From positions 1-64,000 of the forward strand of contig JBBISA010000002.1 in the NCBI GenBank assembly GCA_037441525.1: a DNA stretch of 64,000 bases, in the 5' to 3' direction. Each line of letters opens with the position of its first letter. Within the stretch, counting starts at the first letter, position 1. The position numbers and the translations under genes were made by a program. The DNA comes from SKVR01 sp037441525 (lineage in GTDB: Bacteria > Bacteroidota > Bacteroidia > Bacteroidales > UBA7960). Under the pieces are notes generated by a model. It did not search any database. It saw only the letters and a program-made list of their open reading frames with translations, and had not been told where the DNA came from. Below are positions 1 to 8,988 of this stretch, one piece after another.

Positions 1-49
1 AAACAATAAAACAAGGATATACTTATCAAATAGTTATTAACAAAAAAAA

Positions 50-76
50 GGCTGCCTCTACTTTTGAGACAGCCTC
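50..76 (-). terminator. Intrinsic terminator of the HAD gene; copy of the hairpin at 8726-8754
   Basis: Read on the minus strand, GAGGCTGTCTC and GAGGCAGCC pair around an AAAAGTA loop and are followed by eight T. It begins 4 bases after the stop codon of the HAD phosphatase. The same 27 bases occur in opposite orientation at 8726-8752, so this is also a dispersed repeat. Confidence 0.8.
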
Positions 77-79
77 GTT

Positions 80-733
80 TTATACCGAATAACTCTCTGT
101 GAGCTCATGTAAGGTATCAAAGACCCTATTCCCGGTTTTTTCAAGCCTGGTTTTACTTTGATGCCCTGTAGAAATTAAAATGTTTTCGATACCGGTTTCT
201 CTGGCTACATCAGCATCGTGCAATGTATCGCCAATTAAAACAGCTTTTTCGGGGTCAATCCTGTTAGTGCGAATTATTTCTTTTGCGAGCTCATTTTTGC
301 CATGGGCCAGATTATTCCCTATCCCATTAATATTGCTGAAATAGCTGATTATTTCCCTCTCCCTTACCGACTTTATCAACGCATCATGTTCCATTGCTGA
401 CAAAATGAATTGCTTTTTGTCCATCCTTCTGAAAAAATCAAGGGTAGAAATTACGTCAGGATACAATTTAACTGATTCAAAGCCAATCTGATAATTATCA
501 ATAAACTCTTCTGCCGGAATTTCAAAAGGTTCCTTTGAAAAATCAAATCCTACCTGAAGATAATATTCACGAATCGGAAAAGTGAAAATTTCCAGATACC
601 GCTCTTTTTCCAATAAAGGAAGTCCTCTTTTAATCAATAACCGGTTCATAGATTGTATGCAGTGGTCAACGTCGTTGAGAAGGGTCCCATTCCAGTCCCA
701 GATTATTATTTCTTTTTTTTGCAGATTAAGCAT
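80..733 (-). CDS. HAD-superfamily phosphatase (phosphoglycolate phosphatase-like)
   Basis: Predicted cytoplasmic phosphatase of 217 aa. HAD motif I is at residues 11-17 (WDWNGTL), with the nucleophile Asp followed two residues later by Asn, where most phosphatases have the acid/base Asp. Motif II is the Ser in ILSA near residue 112. Motif III is a Lys near residue 146 and motif IV is GDTLHD near residue 168. The region between motifs I and II is an alpha-helical cap of the phosphoglycolate phosphatase type. It is a single gene on its own strand, with a candidate promoter at 767-774 and a terminator right after the stop. The substrate cannot be read from sequence; phosphoglycolate or a nucleotide/sugar phosphate are candidates. 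Family confidence is high, function confidence low. Confidence 0.88.
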   Translation of the reverse strand: MLNLQKKEIIIWDWNGTLLNDVDHCIQSMNRLLIKRGLPLLEKERYLEIFTFPIREYYLQVGFDFSKEPFEIPAEEFIDNYQIGFESVKLYPDVISTLDFFRRMDKKQFILSAMEHDALIKSVREREIISYFSNINGIGNNLAHGKNELAKEIIRTNRIDPEKAVLIGDTLHDADVARETGIENILISTGHQSKTRLEKTGNRVFDTLHELTESYSV

Positions 734-766
734 TTTCGGGAGGTTAGTTTCTACTTAAAATTTTTA

Positions 767-774
767 CAAAAATA
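767..774 (-). promoter_or_regulatory. Candidate -7 promoter element for the HAD gene
   Basis: The minus strand reads TATTTTTG, a match to the Bacteroidota -7 consensus TAnnTTTG, 33 bases upstream of the ATG. No clear -33 TTG is visible. Confidence 0.5.
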
Positions 775-885
775 AGGAATGTCTCTACCCTTTGTTTTAG
801 ATTTTATGCTTTTCGAACACTGGTATTTACTTTCTTTTAGATGCTCGCAGACCATTTATGGAATCTGAAAATGCCAAAAATTGAG

Positions 886-893
886 TAGGTTTG
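886..893 (+). promoter_or_regulatory. Candidate -7 promoter element (TAGGTTTG) for the rhomboid gene
   Basis: A perfect TAnnTTTG match 12 bases before the ATG at 905. It implies transcription starting at about 900 and a very short leader. This argues against the in-frame TTG at 881, which would lie upstream of the transcript. Confidence 0.6.
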
Positions 894-904
894 CAAAAAA
901 AAAA

Positions 905-1513
905 ATGAGCCTTACTCTTATAATTATACTTATTACTGTTGGCGTCAGCATTCTTGCGTTCAGCAATTCCGAATTCTTTTATAAGCTAAAATTCAATGCC
1001 TGGCTAATCTATCACAACAAGCAATATTACAGGTTTCTGACCTATGGATTTATTCATGCCGACTGGATGCATCTTTTGGTGAATATGTTTGTGTTGTATT
1101 CCTTTGGTTCGGCCGTGGAAAAAAACTTTGGTTATTATTTTGGGGTGAAATCTCATTTATATTTTATGCTGCTTTACATGGGAGGGATAGCTTTCTCAAC
1201 CCTGGCATCATTCAGCAAGCACAAAAATCACGATTGGTACAATGCCGTTGGGGCAAGTGGCGCAGTGGCAGCGGTTCTGTTTTCATCCATTATAATGGAT
1301 CCGAAAATGGGCATTATGTTTATTTTTTTACCTGTACCCATACCAGGATGGATTTTCGGAATACTTTATTTGTTTTATTCTGCCTATATGGCAAAAAAAG
1401 GCCTGGACAACATTGGTCATGATGCTCATTTCTGGGGAGCTGTATTCGGATTTGTTTTCACGATAATACTCAATCTATCCTTCCTGAAAATATTTATCAC
1501 TAATATATTTTAG
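905..1513 (+). CDS. Rhomboid-family intramembrane serine protease
   Basis: Polytopic inner-membrane protein of 202 aa that should cleave transmembrane substrates within the bilayer. It has about six hydrophobic segments. The catalytic Ser is in GASG (Ser118) and the catalytic His in the last helix (GHDAHFWGA, His175). The HxxWMHLLVNM-like loop in the first third (HADWMHLLVNM) is typical of rhomboids, where an Asn in this helix helps form the oxyanion hole. The frame stays open upstream to a TTG at 881, but the promoter-like element at 886-893 favours the ATG at 905, which follows an A-rich tract. No partner gene is evident; the aminotransferase follows after about 90 bases. Confidence 0.9.
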   Translation: MSLTLIIILITVGVSILAFSNSEFFYKLKFNAWLIYHNKQYYRFLTYGFIHADWMHLLVNMFVLYSFGSAVEKNFGYYFGVKSHLYFMLLYMGGIAFSTLASFSKHKNHDWYNAVGASGAVAAVLFSSIIMDPKMGIMFIFLPVPIPGWIFGILYLFYSAYMAKKGLDNIGHDAHFWGAVFGFVFTIILNLSFLKIFITNIF

Positions 1514-1553
1514 CAACAAAACTGCCAAAACACTGCACAACGAATAACCAAAA

Positions 1554-1604
1554 ACCTCCCCCTCAACCTTAGCCTTAACCTCAACCTTACCTTCTCCTTC
1601 ATCC
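1554..1604 (+). repeat. Short pyrimidine-rich imperfect repeat tract
   Basis: About 50 bases made almost only of C, T and A, with the unit CCTYAACCTTA partly repeated (CCTCAACCTTAGCCTTAACC and similar). It lies directly before the aminotransferase start. It is not a hairpin and not coding. It may be a slippage-derived low-complexity tract. Confidence 0.5.
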
Positions 1605-2474
1605 ATGGTTCAACATATTATTTATAACGGAAATGTTTTTACAGAACCGGAATTTGGTTTACCCACTGTAAACAGGTCATTTCGTTATGGCGATGGATTT
1701 TTTGAAACCATCAGGTGCCTGTCGGGGATACCGCTTTGGCTTGAAAGTCATATTAAAAGGATGCAGTCCTCGGCAACTTTGCTTAAAATGATTTTGCCCC
1801 AAGAATTGAGCATTATAAGTTTAAGAAAGCAGATTCAAAATCTACTTTCTCTCAACAGTCATAATGAAGGTGCCCGGGTCAGGCTATCGGTTTTCAGGCA
1901 GGATGGAGGATTTTATACCCCCACCAACAACAATGCTTATTTTATCATTGAATCAACACCATTAGAAAACGAAACCTACCAATTAAACAAAGAGGGGCTT
2001 TATGCAGGATTTTTTAAGCAAATGCACAAGCAATGCAATCCTTTATCCTCATTAAAATCTTCAAATGCTCAGCTTTATGTTATGGCCGGATTGTATGCAG
2101 GTGAGCAAGGCTGGCACGATGCAATTATTCTTAACGACCACGGTTTTGTTGCCGAAACCGTGAGCTCCAACCTATTTATGGTAAAAGATGGTGTACTTTA
2201 CACTCCTGACCTTGACCAGGCTTGCGTGGCCGGAATTTTAAGAATGCAGATTCTGGATATTGCTGCCCGCAAAGGAATCAAATTGCAGGAATGTGCCATA
2301 TTGCCCGAAGATTTACTTCAGGCCGATGAAGTTTTTATTACCAATTCCATTAAAGGAATTAACTGGATAAAGGGGATTGGAAATAAGCGCTACTATCATT
2401 CAATGGCAACTCAGATGATGAGCCTGCTGCAAAAAGAAACTCTTGGTTACAGGCAGGATTATATTACCCCATAA
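1605..2474 (+). CDS. Class IV PLP aminotransferase / aminodeoxychorismate lyase-like
   Basis: PLP enzyme of fold type IV, 289 aa, cytoplasmic. It has the N-terminal RYGDGFFETIR motif (residues 27-37) of the PabC / branched-chain aminotransferase / D-amino acid aminotransferase group. The PLP lysine is Lys151 in LKSSN. The cofactor-binding EtvSSNLF motif is near residue 186 and a CVAGILR motif near residue 204. PabC (making p-aminobenzoate for folate) and IlvE-like enzymes share these motifs, so the substrate is left open. PabC is the first guess because of the size and the FFETIR start. No folate gene is adjacent. Confidence 0.85.
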   Translation: MVQHIIYNGNVFTEPEFGLPTVNRSFRYGDGFFETIRCLSGIPLWLESHIKRMQSSATLLKMILPQELSIISLRKQIQNLLSLNSHNEGARVRLSVFRQDGGFYTPTNNNAYFIIESTPLENETYQLNKEGLYAGFFKQMHKQCNPLSSLKSSNAQLYVMAGLYAGEQGWHDAIILNDHGFVAETVSSNLFMVKDGVLYTPDLDQACVAGILRMQILDIAARKGIKLQECAILPEDLLQADEVFITNSIKGINWIKGIGNKRYYHSMATQMMSLLQKETLGYRQDYITP

Positions 2475-2501
2475 TTCAAGCCAAGAGATTAGTAAATTGG
2501 A

Positions 2502-2509
2502 TAATTTTG
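2502..2509 (+). promoter_or_regulatory. Candidate -7 promoter element (TAATTTTG)
   Basis: Matches TAnnTTTG 34 bases before the ATG of the TPR-SPOR gene and downstream of the aminotransferase stop, suggesting a separate transcript. Confidence 0.5.
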
Positions 2510-2543
2510 CATCCTATTTCTAACACAATAAATACTATAACCA

Positions 2544-3803
2544 ATGAGCAGACTTTTACCCATTTGTGCCTTTACATTTCTCCTGACTTTTTCATTACAC
2601 TCTCAACCCCCAACCCCCGAAAAGATGGCTTTGGCAAGGGAACATTTCAATGCCGGTGTTAAAAGTGGTATTGACCAGGATTTTGAAACCGCTGTAAAAG
2701 AGTTTGCAAAGGCCACAGAATTAAACCCTTTGTCTGCCGAATATTTCCTCTATAAAGGACTCGCCGAAATCGAACTTCAGCGCTACGACCAGGCCATTAA
2801 GGATTTTACCATTGCCATTGAACTCGACCCATCCTTTTCTGACCAGGCGCATTATTTCAGGGGTTTAACCAGATACTTTAAGGAGGAGTACCGCTCTGCC
2901 ATTGATGATCTTACAGTGGCAATAAGAATGAACCCCGACTTTATTTCATTTTACCAGCGCGGAAAAGCAAATCTTATGCTCAAGGAGTACAGAAGATCTT
3001 TGCAGGATTTTGATATAGCCATACGCCTCAAGGAAGATTTTTATGAAGCCTATTTATTCAGGGGGATAAGTTATTACTATCTCGGAAATTATGATGAAGC
3101 AGTCAAAGACTTTGAAATTGCACGCAGAAATCTCGACGATAAGGAACAGGTTGACCAATATCTTGCCTTAATTAGCCAGGCATGGAGAAATGACACAACC
3201 CATTCGCAGACAATCACTGCCGAATCTCATCGCCGACTCGTCGATAGGTCTGTTCCGGTTCAGGCTCCTGAAAGACCCTCAGCTACCGACCTTAATTTTA
3301 ATGATTTGTTCACCACATCAAGAAGTAACACTGCCGAACAAGATTCAACAACGGTGGCAATTTCGGGAATTGGGGAGCAATCTGTACCCCCAACTACCCA
3401 AAATCCCGCCGTGCCTCGCAGGGAAGATTCTGTTGTGCCTGCTCAATCTGTATCCCAAACTCCGCATCAAACCGGCCTGACAGTTAATAATAATCAACCT
3501 GCAAACATCGACAACCTTCAGACCGGAATATATTCGCAGCATCTCCACAAAATGACACTCAGGGGATTCGGTGTGCAGGTAGCAAGCTATTCAACCACCA
3601 ATAATCTGATTAGTCTTGCAGAAGCCTACTCAGGGAAATATGAGAGACCGGTTTTTATCAATGTTTCCGTTGTAAATGGACGTAAATTGTACAAAGTGAT
3701 TATTGGGCAATTCCAAAACCGTGTTGAAGCCGAAACTTTTCGCAACAAACTCCGCGGAGAGAGCTTCCCCGACTGCTTTCTGGTTGTTTACGAAAACTTC
3801 TGA
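2544..3803 (+). CDS. Exported TPR protein with C-terminal SPOR domain
   Basis: Secreted or periplasmic protein of 419 aa. A signal peptide covers about residues 1-20. Five tetratricopeptide repeats follow (about 28-210), each with the alternating Ala/Tyr/Gly and aPx pattern such as AIELDPS. A low-complexity Ser/Thr/Pro/Gln linker spans about 215-335. The last 75 residues form a SPOR domain (GFGVQVASYS ... LYKVIIGQF ... FPDCFLVVYE). SPOR domains bind denuded septal peptidoglycan, so a cell-envelope or division-related scaffold role is likely. TPRs would bind protein partners that cannot be named. The gene stands alone between a promoter-like site and the SusC gene. Confidence 0.88.
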   Translation: MSRLLPICAFTFLLTFSLHSQPPTPEKMALAREHFNAGVKSGIDQDFETAVKEFAKATELNPLSAEYFLYKGLAEIELQRYDQAIKDFTIAIELDPSFSDQAHYFRGLTRYFKEEYRSAIDDLTVAIRMNPDFISFYQRGKANLMLKEYRRSLQDFDIAIRLKEDFYEAYLFRGISYYYLGNYDEAVKDFEIARRNLDDKEQVDQYLALISQAWRNDTTHSQTITAESHRRLVDRSVPVQAPERPSATDLNFNDLFTTSRSNTAEQDSTTVAISGIGEQSVPPTTQNPAVPRREDSVVPAQSVSQTPHQTGLTVNNNQPANIDNLQTGIYSQHLHKMTLRGFGVQVASYSTTNNLISLAEAYSGKYERPVFINVSVVNGRKLYKVIIGQFQNRVEAETFRNKLRGESFPDCFLVVYENF

Positions 3804-4093
3804 TATTCCATCTATTTATTCATTTTTTGAGCCGATTACTTTTTTTTAGATTTTTCAATAGGAATTAAATATCAACAGGGGAATGAGTTTGCACCTTATC
3901 CTAAATTGATGAAAATTAGCAAGAAAAGGCCTGAATGTTCATTTTTCAAAAAAAATGAGTAATTTTTGAATAATTTTTTCTTAACAAACCCTAACATTTT
4001 TTTTACATTTACACTCTGCAAATATCTGCGTTAAACGGGTGTTCGTACGATTCGCAATTGACTAATTTATTTATTAACAAAAACAAAAACAAC

Positions 4094-7000
4094 ATGAAGA
4101 GGATTTTTCTAATTTTTTTCGTGATTCTGAGCTTGCTGGGCAACAGCCTTAATGCACAGAGCCGACGTGTCACAGGTACCGTTACAAATCTGGATGATGG
4201 TTCTACCATACCCGGAGTACAGGTTTTGGTAAAGGGGACCACAGTTGGTACCGTTACTGATTTAAACGGTCGTTATGAACTTAATGTACCCCAGAATGCA
4301 ATTCTGGTGTTTTCTTTTATTGGTTTAAAAACAGTTGAAGTTGAAGTTGGACAGCGTTCAATCGTAGATGTTGCCATGGCAACTGATGCTGCAATGCTCG
4401 ATGAGATTGTGGTGGTAGGTTATGGAACCAGATTGAAATCTGAGTTGACCGGTTCCATATCACAAGTTCGTGCTGCCGACATTGCCAATGTTACTCAGCC
4501 GAGTTTCGAGTCGGCGCTGCAGGGTAGAGCTTCTGGTGTGTTTGTGCAAGGTGGTAGTGGTAAGCTTGGCCAGGCCATTAAGGTTAGGGTTAGGGGTACT
4601 TCATCAATTTCGGCTGGTAGCCAGCCTCTTTATGTGGTTGATGGCATCCCAATCAACACCCAGAATATTGGTACCGGTGGCAATGAACCCACCAACCCTC
4701 TTGCAGATTTAAATCCTTCCGATATTGAGACAATTCAGGTTTTAAAAGATGCCTCGGCCGCTGCAATTTACGGCGCCAGAGCTGCTAATGGTGTTGTGTT
4801 GATCACCACAAAAAGAGGTCGTGAAGGGCGAACCAATTTCTCATTTACTTCACAATTGGGTTACAGCCAACCCGCGCAGAAAGTTGGTTTCTTAAACCGT
4901 CAGCAATACCTTTCTTTGGTTGAAGAAGGCTGGAACAATGTAATTGATCTTTACGGTAATGATGCCTATTCATGGTTAGGACTTGACGCCGATGATGGCG
5001 ACACCTGGAAAGACGCCCTTGATATCTTTTTCCCATATTGGAGAGATCCTGATAATCCGGACGACATGACCAAGGGTCCTGATGAGAGTTGGGAAGATCG
5101 TGCATTGCGAAATGGATTTGCACAACAATATGACCTTACAGCGTCTGGCGGAAATGATAAGACTCGTTTCTATACGTCTCTATCCTGGGCAAATCAGGAA
5201 GCCGTTGTAATAGGTAATGACTTTGACCGTATAACTGGAAGGTTCAACCTCGATCATAAGGCATCTGACATAGTATCATTTGGTATTGGTCTGAATCCTT
5301 TAAGATCAAGGAGTTTCCGGGTTGCCAACGACAATGCCTTTGCTACCCCTCTACAAATGATTGCCTTATCACCACTCGACCCAGCTTTTATTCCCGGAAC
5401 CGATGAATTAAACAGGGACACACAATACGAAAACGGGTTAATTCCTGCCAAGTATAATACATTCGATGCAACTGTTTACCGCAATATTGGTAATGTATAT
5501 GGTAATCTTAATATATTGTCCGGGTTATCATTCAGGACCGAAATCGGGTTTGACCAAACCAACCAGAAAGAAAAGGGTTATTGGGGACGGTTAACCAACG
5601 ATGGCGGACCCTACGGCAGTGCTGAAGAAAGAACTGTATTGCTTCAGAACTATACCTTTAACAACTACTTTACTTATAATAATGTATTTGCAGATATTTT
5701 GGACCTTAACCTTGTGGCTGGTACCTCCTATGAAGAAGGTTATCTTGAAACACAATTCAATGGTGCAGAAAATTTTCCAAGCGACAGATTCAGAAGGATT
5801 AGCAGCGGGGCCGAACCTAGCTCAATGTCAGGTTCCGGTACAAGTTTCGCTTTCTTGTCATACTTTGTTCGTTCGAATTTAAAATTGTACGACAGGTATT
5901 TGTTTACTCTAAGTGGCAGGTATGATGGATCTTCCAGATTCGGTAAAAATATGAGATTTGGTGTATTTCCCGCAGCATCAGCTGCCTGGATACTTACAAA
6001 TGAAAGTTTTCTTGCCAACAACAACATACTTAGTTTCCTTAAGTTGAGAGGAAGCTGGGGTGTTACCGGAAATGCCGAGATTGGAAACTTTGCATCAAGA
6101 GGCTTATATGGTGCAAGCAATTATGCGGGTTTTTCAGGTCTGGTGCCAATTAGTTTGCCTTCAGAAGACCTAAAGTGGGAAACTACTACTCAAACCAATA
6201 TCGGGATTGATTTTGGTTTCCTCAATAACAGGGTAACTGGTGAAATTGATTATTATATAAAGAAAACAGAAGATCTACTACTGAATGTTAACCTTCCGGC
6301 AACTTCTGGTTTTACTGCCATTACAAAGAACATTGGAAACCTTGAGAATAAAGGTTGGGAATTTATGATTAACACATCAAATATTGACCAGGTTCTAAAA
6401 TGGAATACCAGTTTCAATATCTCCTTCAATAAAAATAAAGTTACCAATCTCAATGGACAGATTATTCGAACAGATATCTGGCGAGCAATGGAAAATGAAC
6501 CCATTGGTATTTTCTGGATGCCTTTATACGCGGGAGTTGATCCTGATAATGGAGATGCATTATTCTACAAAGATGCATCCAGAACCGAAACAACCAATAT
6601 TTTAAGCCAGGCAGAGCATCAGAAAGCAGGTGACCCCAACCCCGATTTTATAGGAGGTTTAACCAATACGTTCAGATACAAAGATTTTGATTTAAGTTTC
6701 ATGTTCCAATTTGTTTATGGCAACGAAATTTTCAATCGTGGACGTCAATGGCAGGCTGATGGGCTTTCATGGTTCGACAACCAGACTATTGAGTTTTATG
6801 AAAATTACTGGAAAGAACCAGGTGACAAATCAAAATACCCTCAACCAAGGTTCCTCGAAGGAAATGGCTATGGAGTATCATCCATGCTCATTTTCGATGG
6901 GTCTTATATGCGTTTGAAAGATGTAACTATTGGATATACCATTCGATTGCCACAAGTTGGAGTTTCCAGTTTGAGAATTTTTGCGAAGGGTTTGAACTTG

Positions 7001-7153
7001 TTAACCTGGACCAAATATCCAGGTTGGGATCCTGAAGCAAACTTTGTAGGTACAGGACCAAGCGCTCAAACATTTAACCTGCAACAGGGATTCGATTTCT
7101 ATACCACTCCACAACCAAGAACAATAACATTTGGTTTGCAGTTAGGGTTCTAA
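4094..7153 (+). CDS. SusC/RagA-family TonB-dependent outer-membrane transporter
   Basis: Outer-membrane beta-barrel importer of 1019 aa that works with the adjacent SusD lipoprotein to take up oligosaccharides or peptides with TonB energy. A signal peptide (residues 1-22, ending NAQS) is followed by a carboxypeptidase-regulatory-like domain (about 24-105), then the SusC signature and TonB-plug domain (VVGYGT near 110; VRVRGTSS and LYVVDGIPI near 165-190; AAAIYGARAANGVVLITTK near 225). The barrel ends in the aromatic GLQLGF. The frame extends upstream to a TTG at 4058, but the ATG at 4094 begins the signal peptide and is the chosen start. susD follows after 34 bases. The substrate is unknown; the nearby glucan genes are separated by a terminator. 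Confidence 0.95.
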   Translation: MKRIFLIFFVILSLLGNSLNAQSRRVTGTVTNLDDGSTIPGVQVLVKGTTVGTVTDLNGRYELNVPQNAILVFSFIGLKTVEVEVGQRSIVDVAMATDAAMLDEIVVVGYGTRLKSELTGSISQVRAADIANVTQPSFESALQGRASGVFVQGGSGKLGQAIKVRVRGTSSISAGSQPLYVVDGIPINTQNIGTGGNEPTNPLADLNPSDIETIQVLKDASAAAIYGARAANGVVLITTKRGREGRTNFSFTSQLGYSQPAQKVGFLNRQQYLSLVEEGWNNVIDLYGNDAYSWLGLDADDGDTWKDALDIFFPYWRDPDNPDDMTKGPDESWEDRALRNGFAQQYDLTASGGNDKTRFYTSLSWANQEAVVIGNDFDRITGRFNLDHKASDIVSFGIGLNPLRSRSFRVANDNAFATPLQMIALSPLDPAFIPGTDELNRDTQYENGLIPAKYNTFDATVYRNIGNVYGNLNILSGLSFRTEIGFDQTNQKEKGYWGRLTNDGGPYGSAEERTVLLQNYTFNNYFTYNNVFADILDLNLVAGTSYEEGYLETQFNGAENFPSDRFRRISSGAEPSSMSGSGTSFAFLSYFVRSNLKLYDRYLFTLSGRYDGSSRFGKNMRFGVFPAASAAWILTNESFLANNNILSFLKLRGSWGVTGNAEIGNFASRGLYGASNYAGFSGLVPISLPSEDLKWETTTQTNIGIDFGFLNNRVTGEIDYYIKKTEDLLLNVNLPATSGFTAITKNIGNLENKGWEFMINTSNIDQVLKWNTSFNISFNKNKVTNLNGQIIRTDIWRAMENEPIGIFWMPLYAGVDPDNGDALFYKDASRTETTNILSQAEHQKAGDPNPDFIGGLTNTFRYKDFDLSFMFQFVYGNEIFNRGRQWQADGLSWFDNQTIEFYENYWKEPGDKSKYPQPRFLEGNGYGVSSMLIFDGSYMRLKDVTIGYTIRLPQVGVSSLRIFAKGLNLLTWTKYPGWDPEANFVGTGPSAQTFNLQQGFDFYTTPQPRTITFGLQLGF

Positions 7154-7187
7154 TTTATTCGAAAATGAATTTTTAAATTGAAGAAAA

Positions 7188-8666
7188 ATGAAACTACTCA
7201 AATATATAGCAATTATAGGGGCCTTAGGGATATCTTCCTTATTTGTGGCCTGCGAAAATAATCTGGACATGGAGCCAGAAACCGGTATCGATTACGATGA
7301 AGTTTATGTAGATGCTGATGGAGTAAAACTTGCTCTTGATGGTGCCTGGGCACTTGTTTCAAGCGGAAATCTCTATGCCGGTACCAGTATATTTCATTCT
7401 GACTTGTTGGCTGCTGACGGAACACGGCGTATAGTTTGGGATGGCACTTTTATTGGGTATCGCGAAATGTTCAGAAAATCCTTGAACAAAAACGAAGGTA
7501 CCATCGAAGGTAAATGGGGAACCAGCTATAGAGCCATAAATATTGTAAACAATGTACTTGCAAATCTCGACAAAATTACAGATGCTGAAGAAAAAGCAAG
7601 AGTACAGGGTGAAGCAAAATTTATCCGTGGTATCTTGTATTTTGAACTGGTGCGTTTCTATGCCCAGGGTTATGGTTTTACCAATGACAATAGCCATTTG
7701 GGTGTCCCCAGAGTAACTGATCCTGTAATGATTTTTGAAGATATCAAATATCCTGCAAGAGCAACCGTTAAAGCTAATTACGATCTTATTTTAGCCGATC
7801 TCAACGATGCTAAAAACCTTCTTAAACCTGGTCGGGCCGGGTCTAACCGAGGATTGGCAACTTCCACCAATGCAAGTGCTTTTCTTGCCAGGGTCTATTT
7901 TTCAATGAGAGACTGGGAAAGAACTGCTGAAGAAGCCTCTGAGGTTATTGAACTTTTTGGTCCTGATGCGTTAAACGCAACTCCTATTAGTTGTTTTAAC
8001 AACCCCGGGTATACTTCGGAGGATGTATTTATGATTCGTCAGAACCTTTATAGCAATGCAGGTTCAGCCAATGGAGGCATTACTACATTTTTTGCAAGCT
8101 TACCTGGCTTGGGCAGAGGAGATGTAAGGATTCAAAACCAACAATTGAGTCTTTTTGAAGCCAGTGATTTGCGTGGAGGGCTCGAAGACAATCCCGAAGC
8201 AAAGGTTATCAATGAGATAAGCAAAATGTATTACAAAGGATATGGCACAAGGGCTGGTCGCACCAGAACCAGTAAATGGGGCGATTACAAAACCAATGTA
8301 CCGGTAATTCGCCTTGCTGAAATGTACCTTACAAGGGCAGAAGCTAACTTTATGGAACGGAAAAGTATTGGTGCCGAGCCAATTGCTGACCTTAACAAGG
8401 TTAGGGCAAGGGCCAATGCATCGCTAATTACAGATGTTGCAACTATAGACATTGACCTTATCAAACTTGATCGCTACAAGGAGTTATGTTTCGAAGGTCA
8501 TGCACTACACGATTTAAAACGGTGGAAAGGCAGCGTAATAGCCCCTTCCGGGTCGCCTTGGGGCGCTGGTGCAGTGCTTCAATGGAATGATCCCCGAATG
8601 GTTTATCCTATTCCACAGAGAGAAATTGAAGTGAACAAAAACTTAGTGCAAAACCCTGGATACTAA
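7188..8666 (+). CDS. SusD/RagB-family nutrient-binding outer-membrane lipoprotein
   Basis: Surface lipoprotein of 492 aa that caps the SusC barrel and binds the substrate. A lipoprotein signal peptide ends in the lipobox FVAC with Cys near residue 22; the following acidic stretch (ENNLDMEPE) fits surface export in Bacteroidota. The chain has the SusD N-terminal TPR-like helices (KWGTSYRAINIVNNVL, GEAKFIRGILYFELVRFYA) and the C-terminal RYKELCFEGHALHDLKRWK and YPIPQREIEVNKNLVQNPGY motifs of RagB/SusD. It is co-transcribed with the SusC gene and ends at the strong terminator at 8726. No glycoside hydrolase or sigma/anti-sigma pair is fused to the operon, so the substrate is open. Confidence 0.95.
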   Translation: MKLLKYIAIIGALGISSLFVACENNLDMEPETGIDYDEVYVDADGVKLALDGAWALVSSGNLYAGTSIFHSDLLAADGTRRIVWDGTFIGYREMFRKSLNKNEGTIEGKWGTSYRAINIVNNVLANLDKITDAEEKARVQGEAKFIRGILYFELVRFYAQGYGFTNDNSHLGVPRVTDPVMIFEDIKYPARATVKANYDLILADLNDAKNLLKPGRAGSNRGLATSTNASAFLARVYFSMRDWERTAEEASEVIELFGPDALNATPISCFNNPGYTSEDVFMIRQNLYSNAGSANGGITTFFASLPGLGRGDVRIQNQQLSLFEASDLRGGLEDNPEAKVINEISKMYYKGYGTRAGRTRTSKWGDYKTNVPVIRLAEMYLTRAEANFMERKSIGAEPIADLNKVRARANASLITDVATIDIDLIKLDRYKELCFEGHALHDLKRWKGSVIAPSGSPWGAGAVLQWNDPRMVYPIPQREIEVNKNLVQNPGY

Positions 8667-8725
8667 AACCTATGGTGTAATCTGGTAAATTATTTAAATC
8701 CAGATGATTACAATGATTGAATAAT

Positions 8726-8760
8726 GAGGCTGTCTCAAAAGTAGAGGCAGCCTCTTTTGT
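8726..8760 (+). terminator. Intrinsic terminator of the susCD operon; repeat of 50-76
   Basis: GAGGCTGTCTC (8726-8736) pairs with GAGGCAGCCTC (8744-8754) around the loop AAAAGTA, followed by TTTT. 27 bases are identical to the reverse complement of 50-76. The rest of the 8667-8988 gap shows only a candidate promoter near 8922 and no convincing gene. Confidence 0.8.
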
Positions 8761-8921
8761 CTTTAGTTTTAGACAACTATTACTGGTATTAGTATTGGTA
8801 AGATTTATGAAGATTTCTTTTTGGTTTACCATCATTGGAATTCTCTTTTTTCGCAAGTCTAAAATTTTGTTTAAATTTCTCAGATTAAGGCAGATCGAGA
8901 TTTTAACACAAAAAAAATGAC

Positions 8922-8929
8922 TATTTTTG
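8922..8929 (+). promoter_or_regulatory. Candidate -7 promoter element (TATTTTTG) of the glucan block
   Basis: Matches TAnnTTTG 59 bases before the debranching-enzyme ATG. It would start a transcript through the debranching enzyme, GT4 and GH57 genes, which run with gaps of 35-65 bases. Confidence 0.45.
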
Positions 8930-8988
8930 TTATTGGTCTGACTTTTAAATGAAAAGTTCTCATCTCTACTCTACTAATCAGATTTTTT

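Noticed and set aside
881..904. TTG start extending the rhomboid by 8 residues
   Set aside because: It overlaps the TAGGTTTG promoter-like element, so it would lie upstream of the transcript.
4058..4093. TTG start extending SusC by 12 residues
   Set aside because: The extension is Asn/Lys-rich and would precede the signal peptide; ATG at 4094 gives a normal signal sequence.
8717..8920. 67-codon plus-strand open frame
   Set aside because: Starts within the terminator hairpin and has no protein-like pattern.
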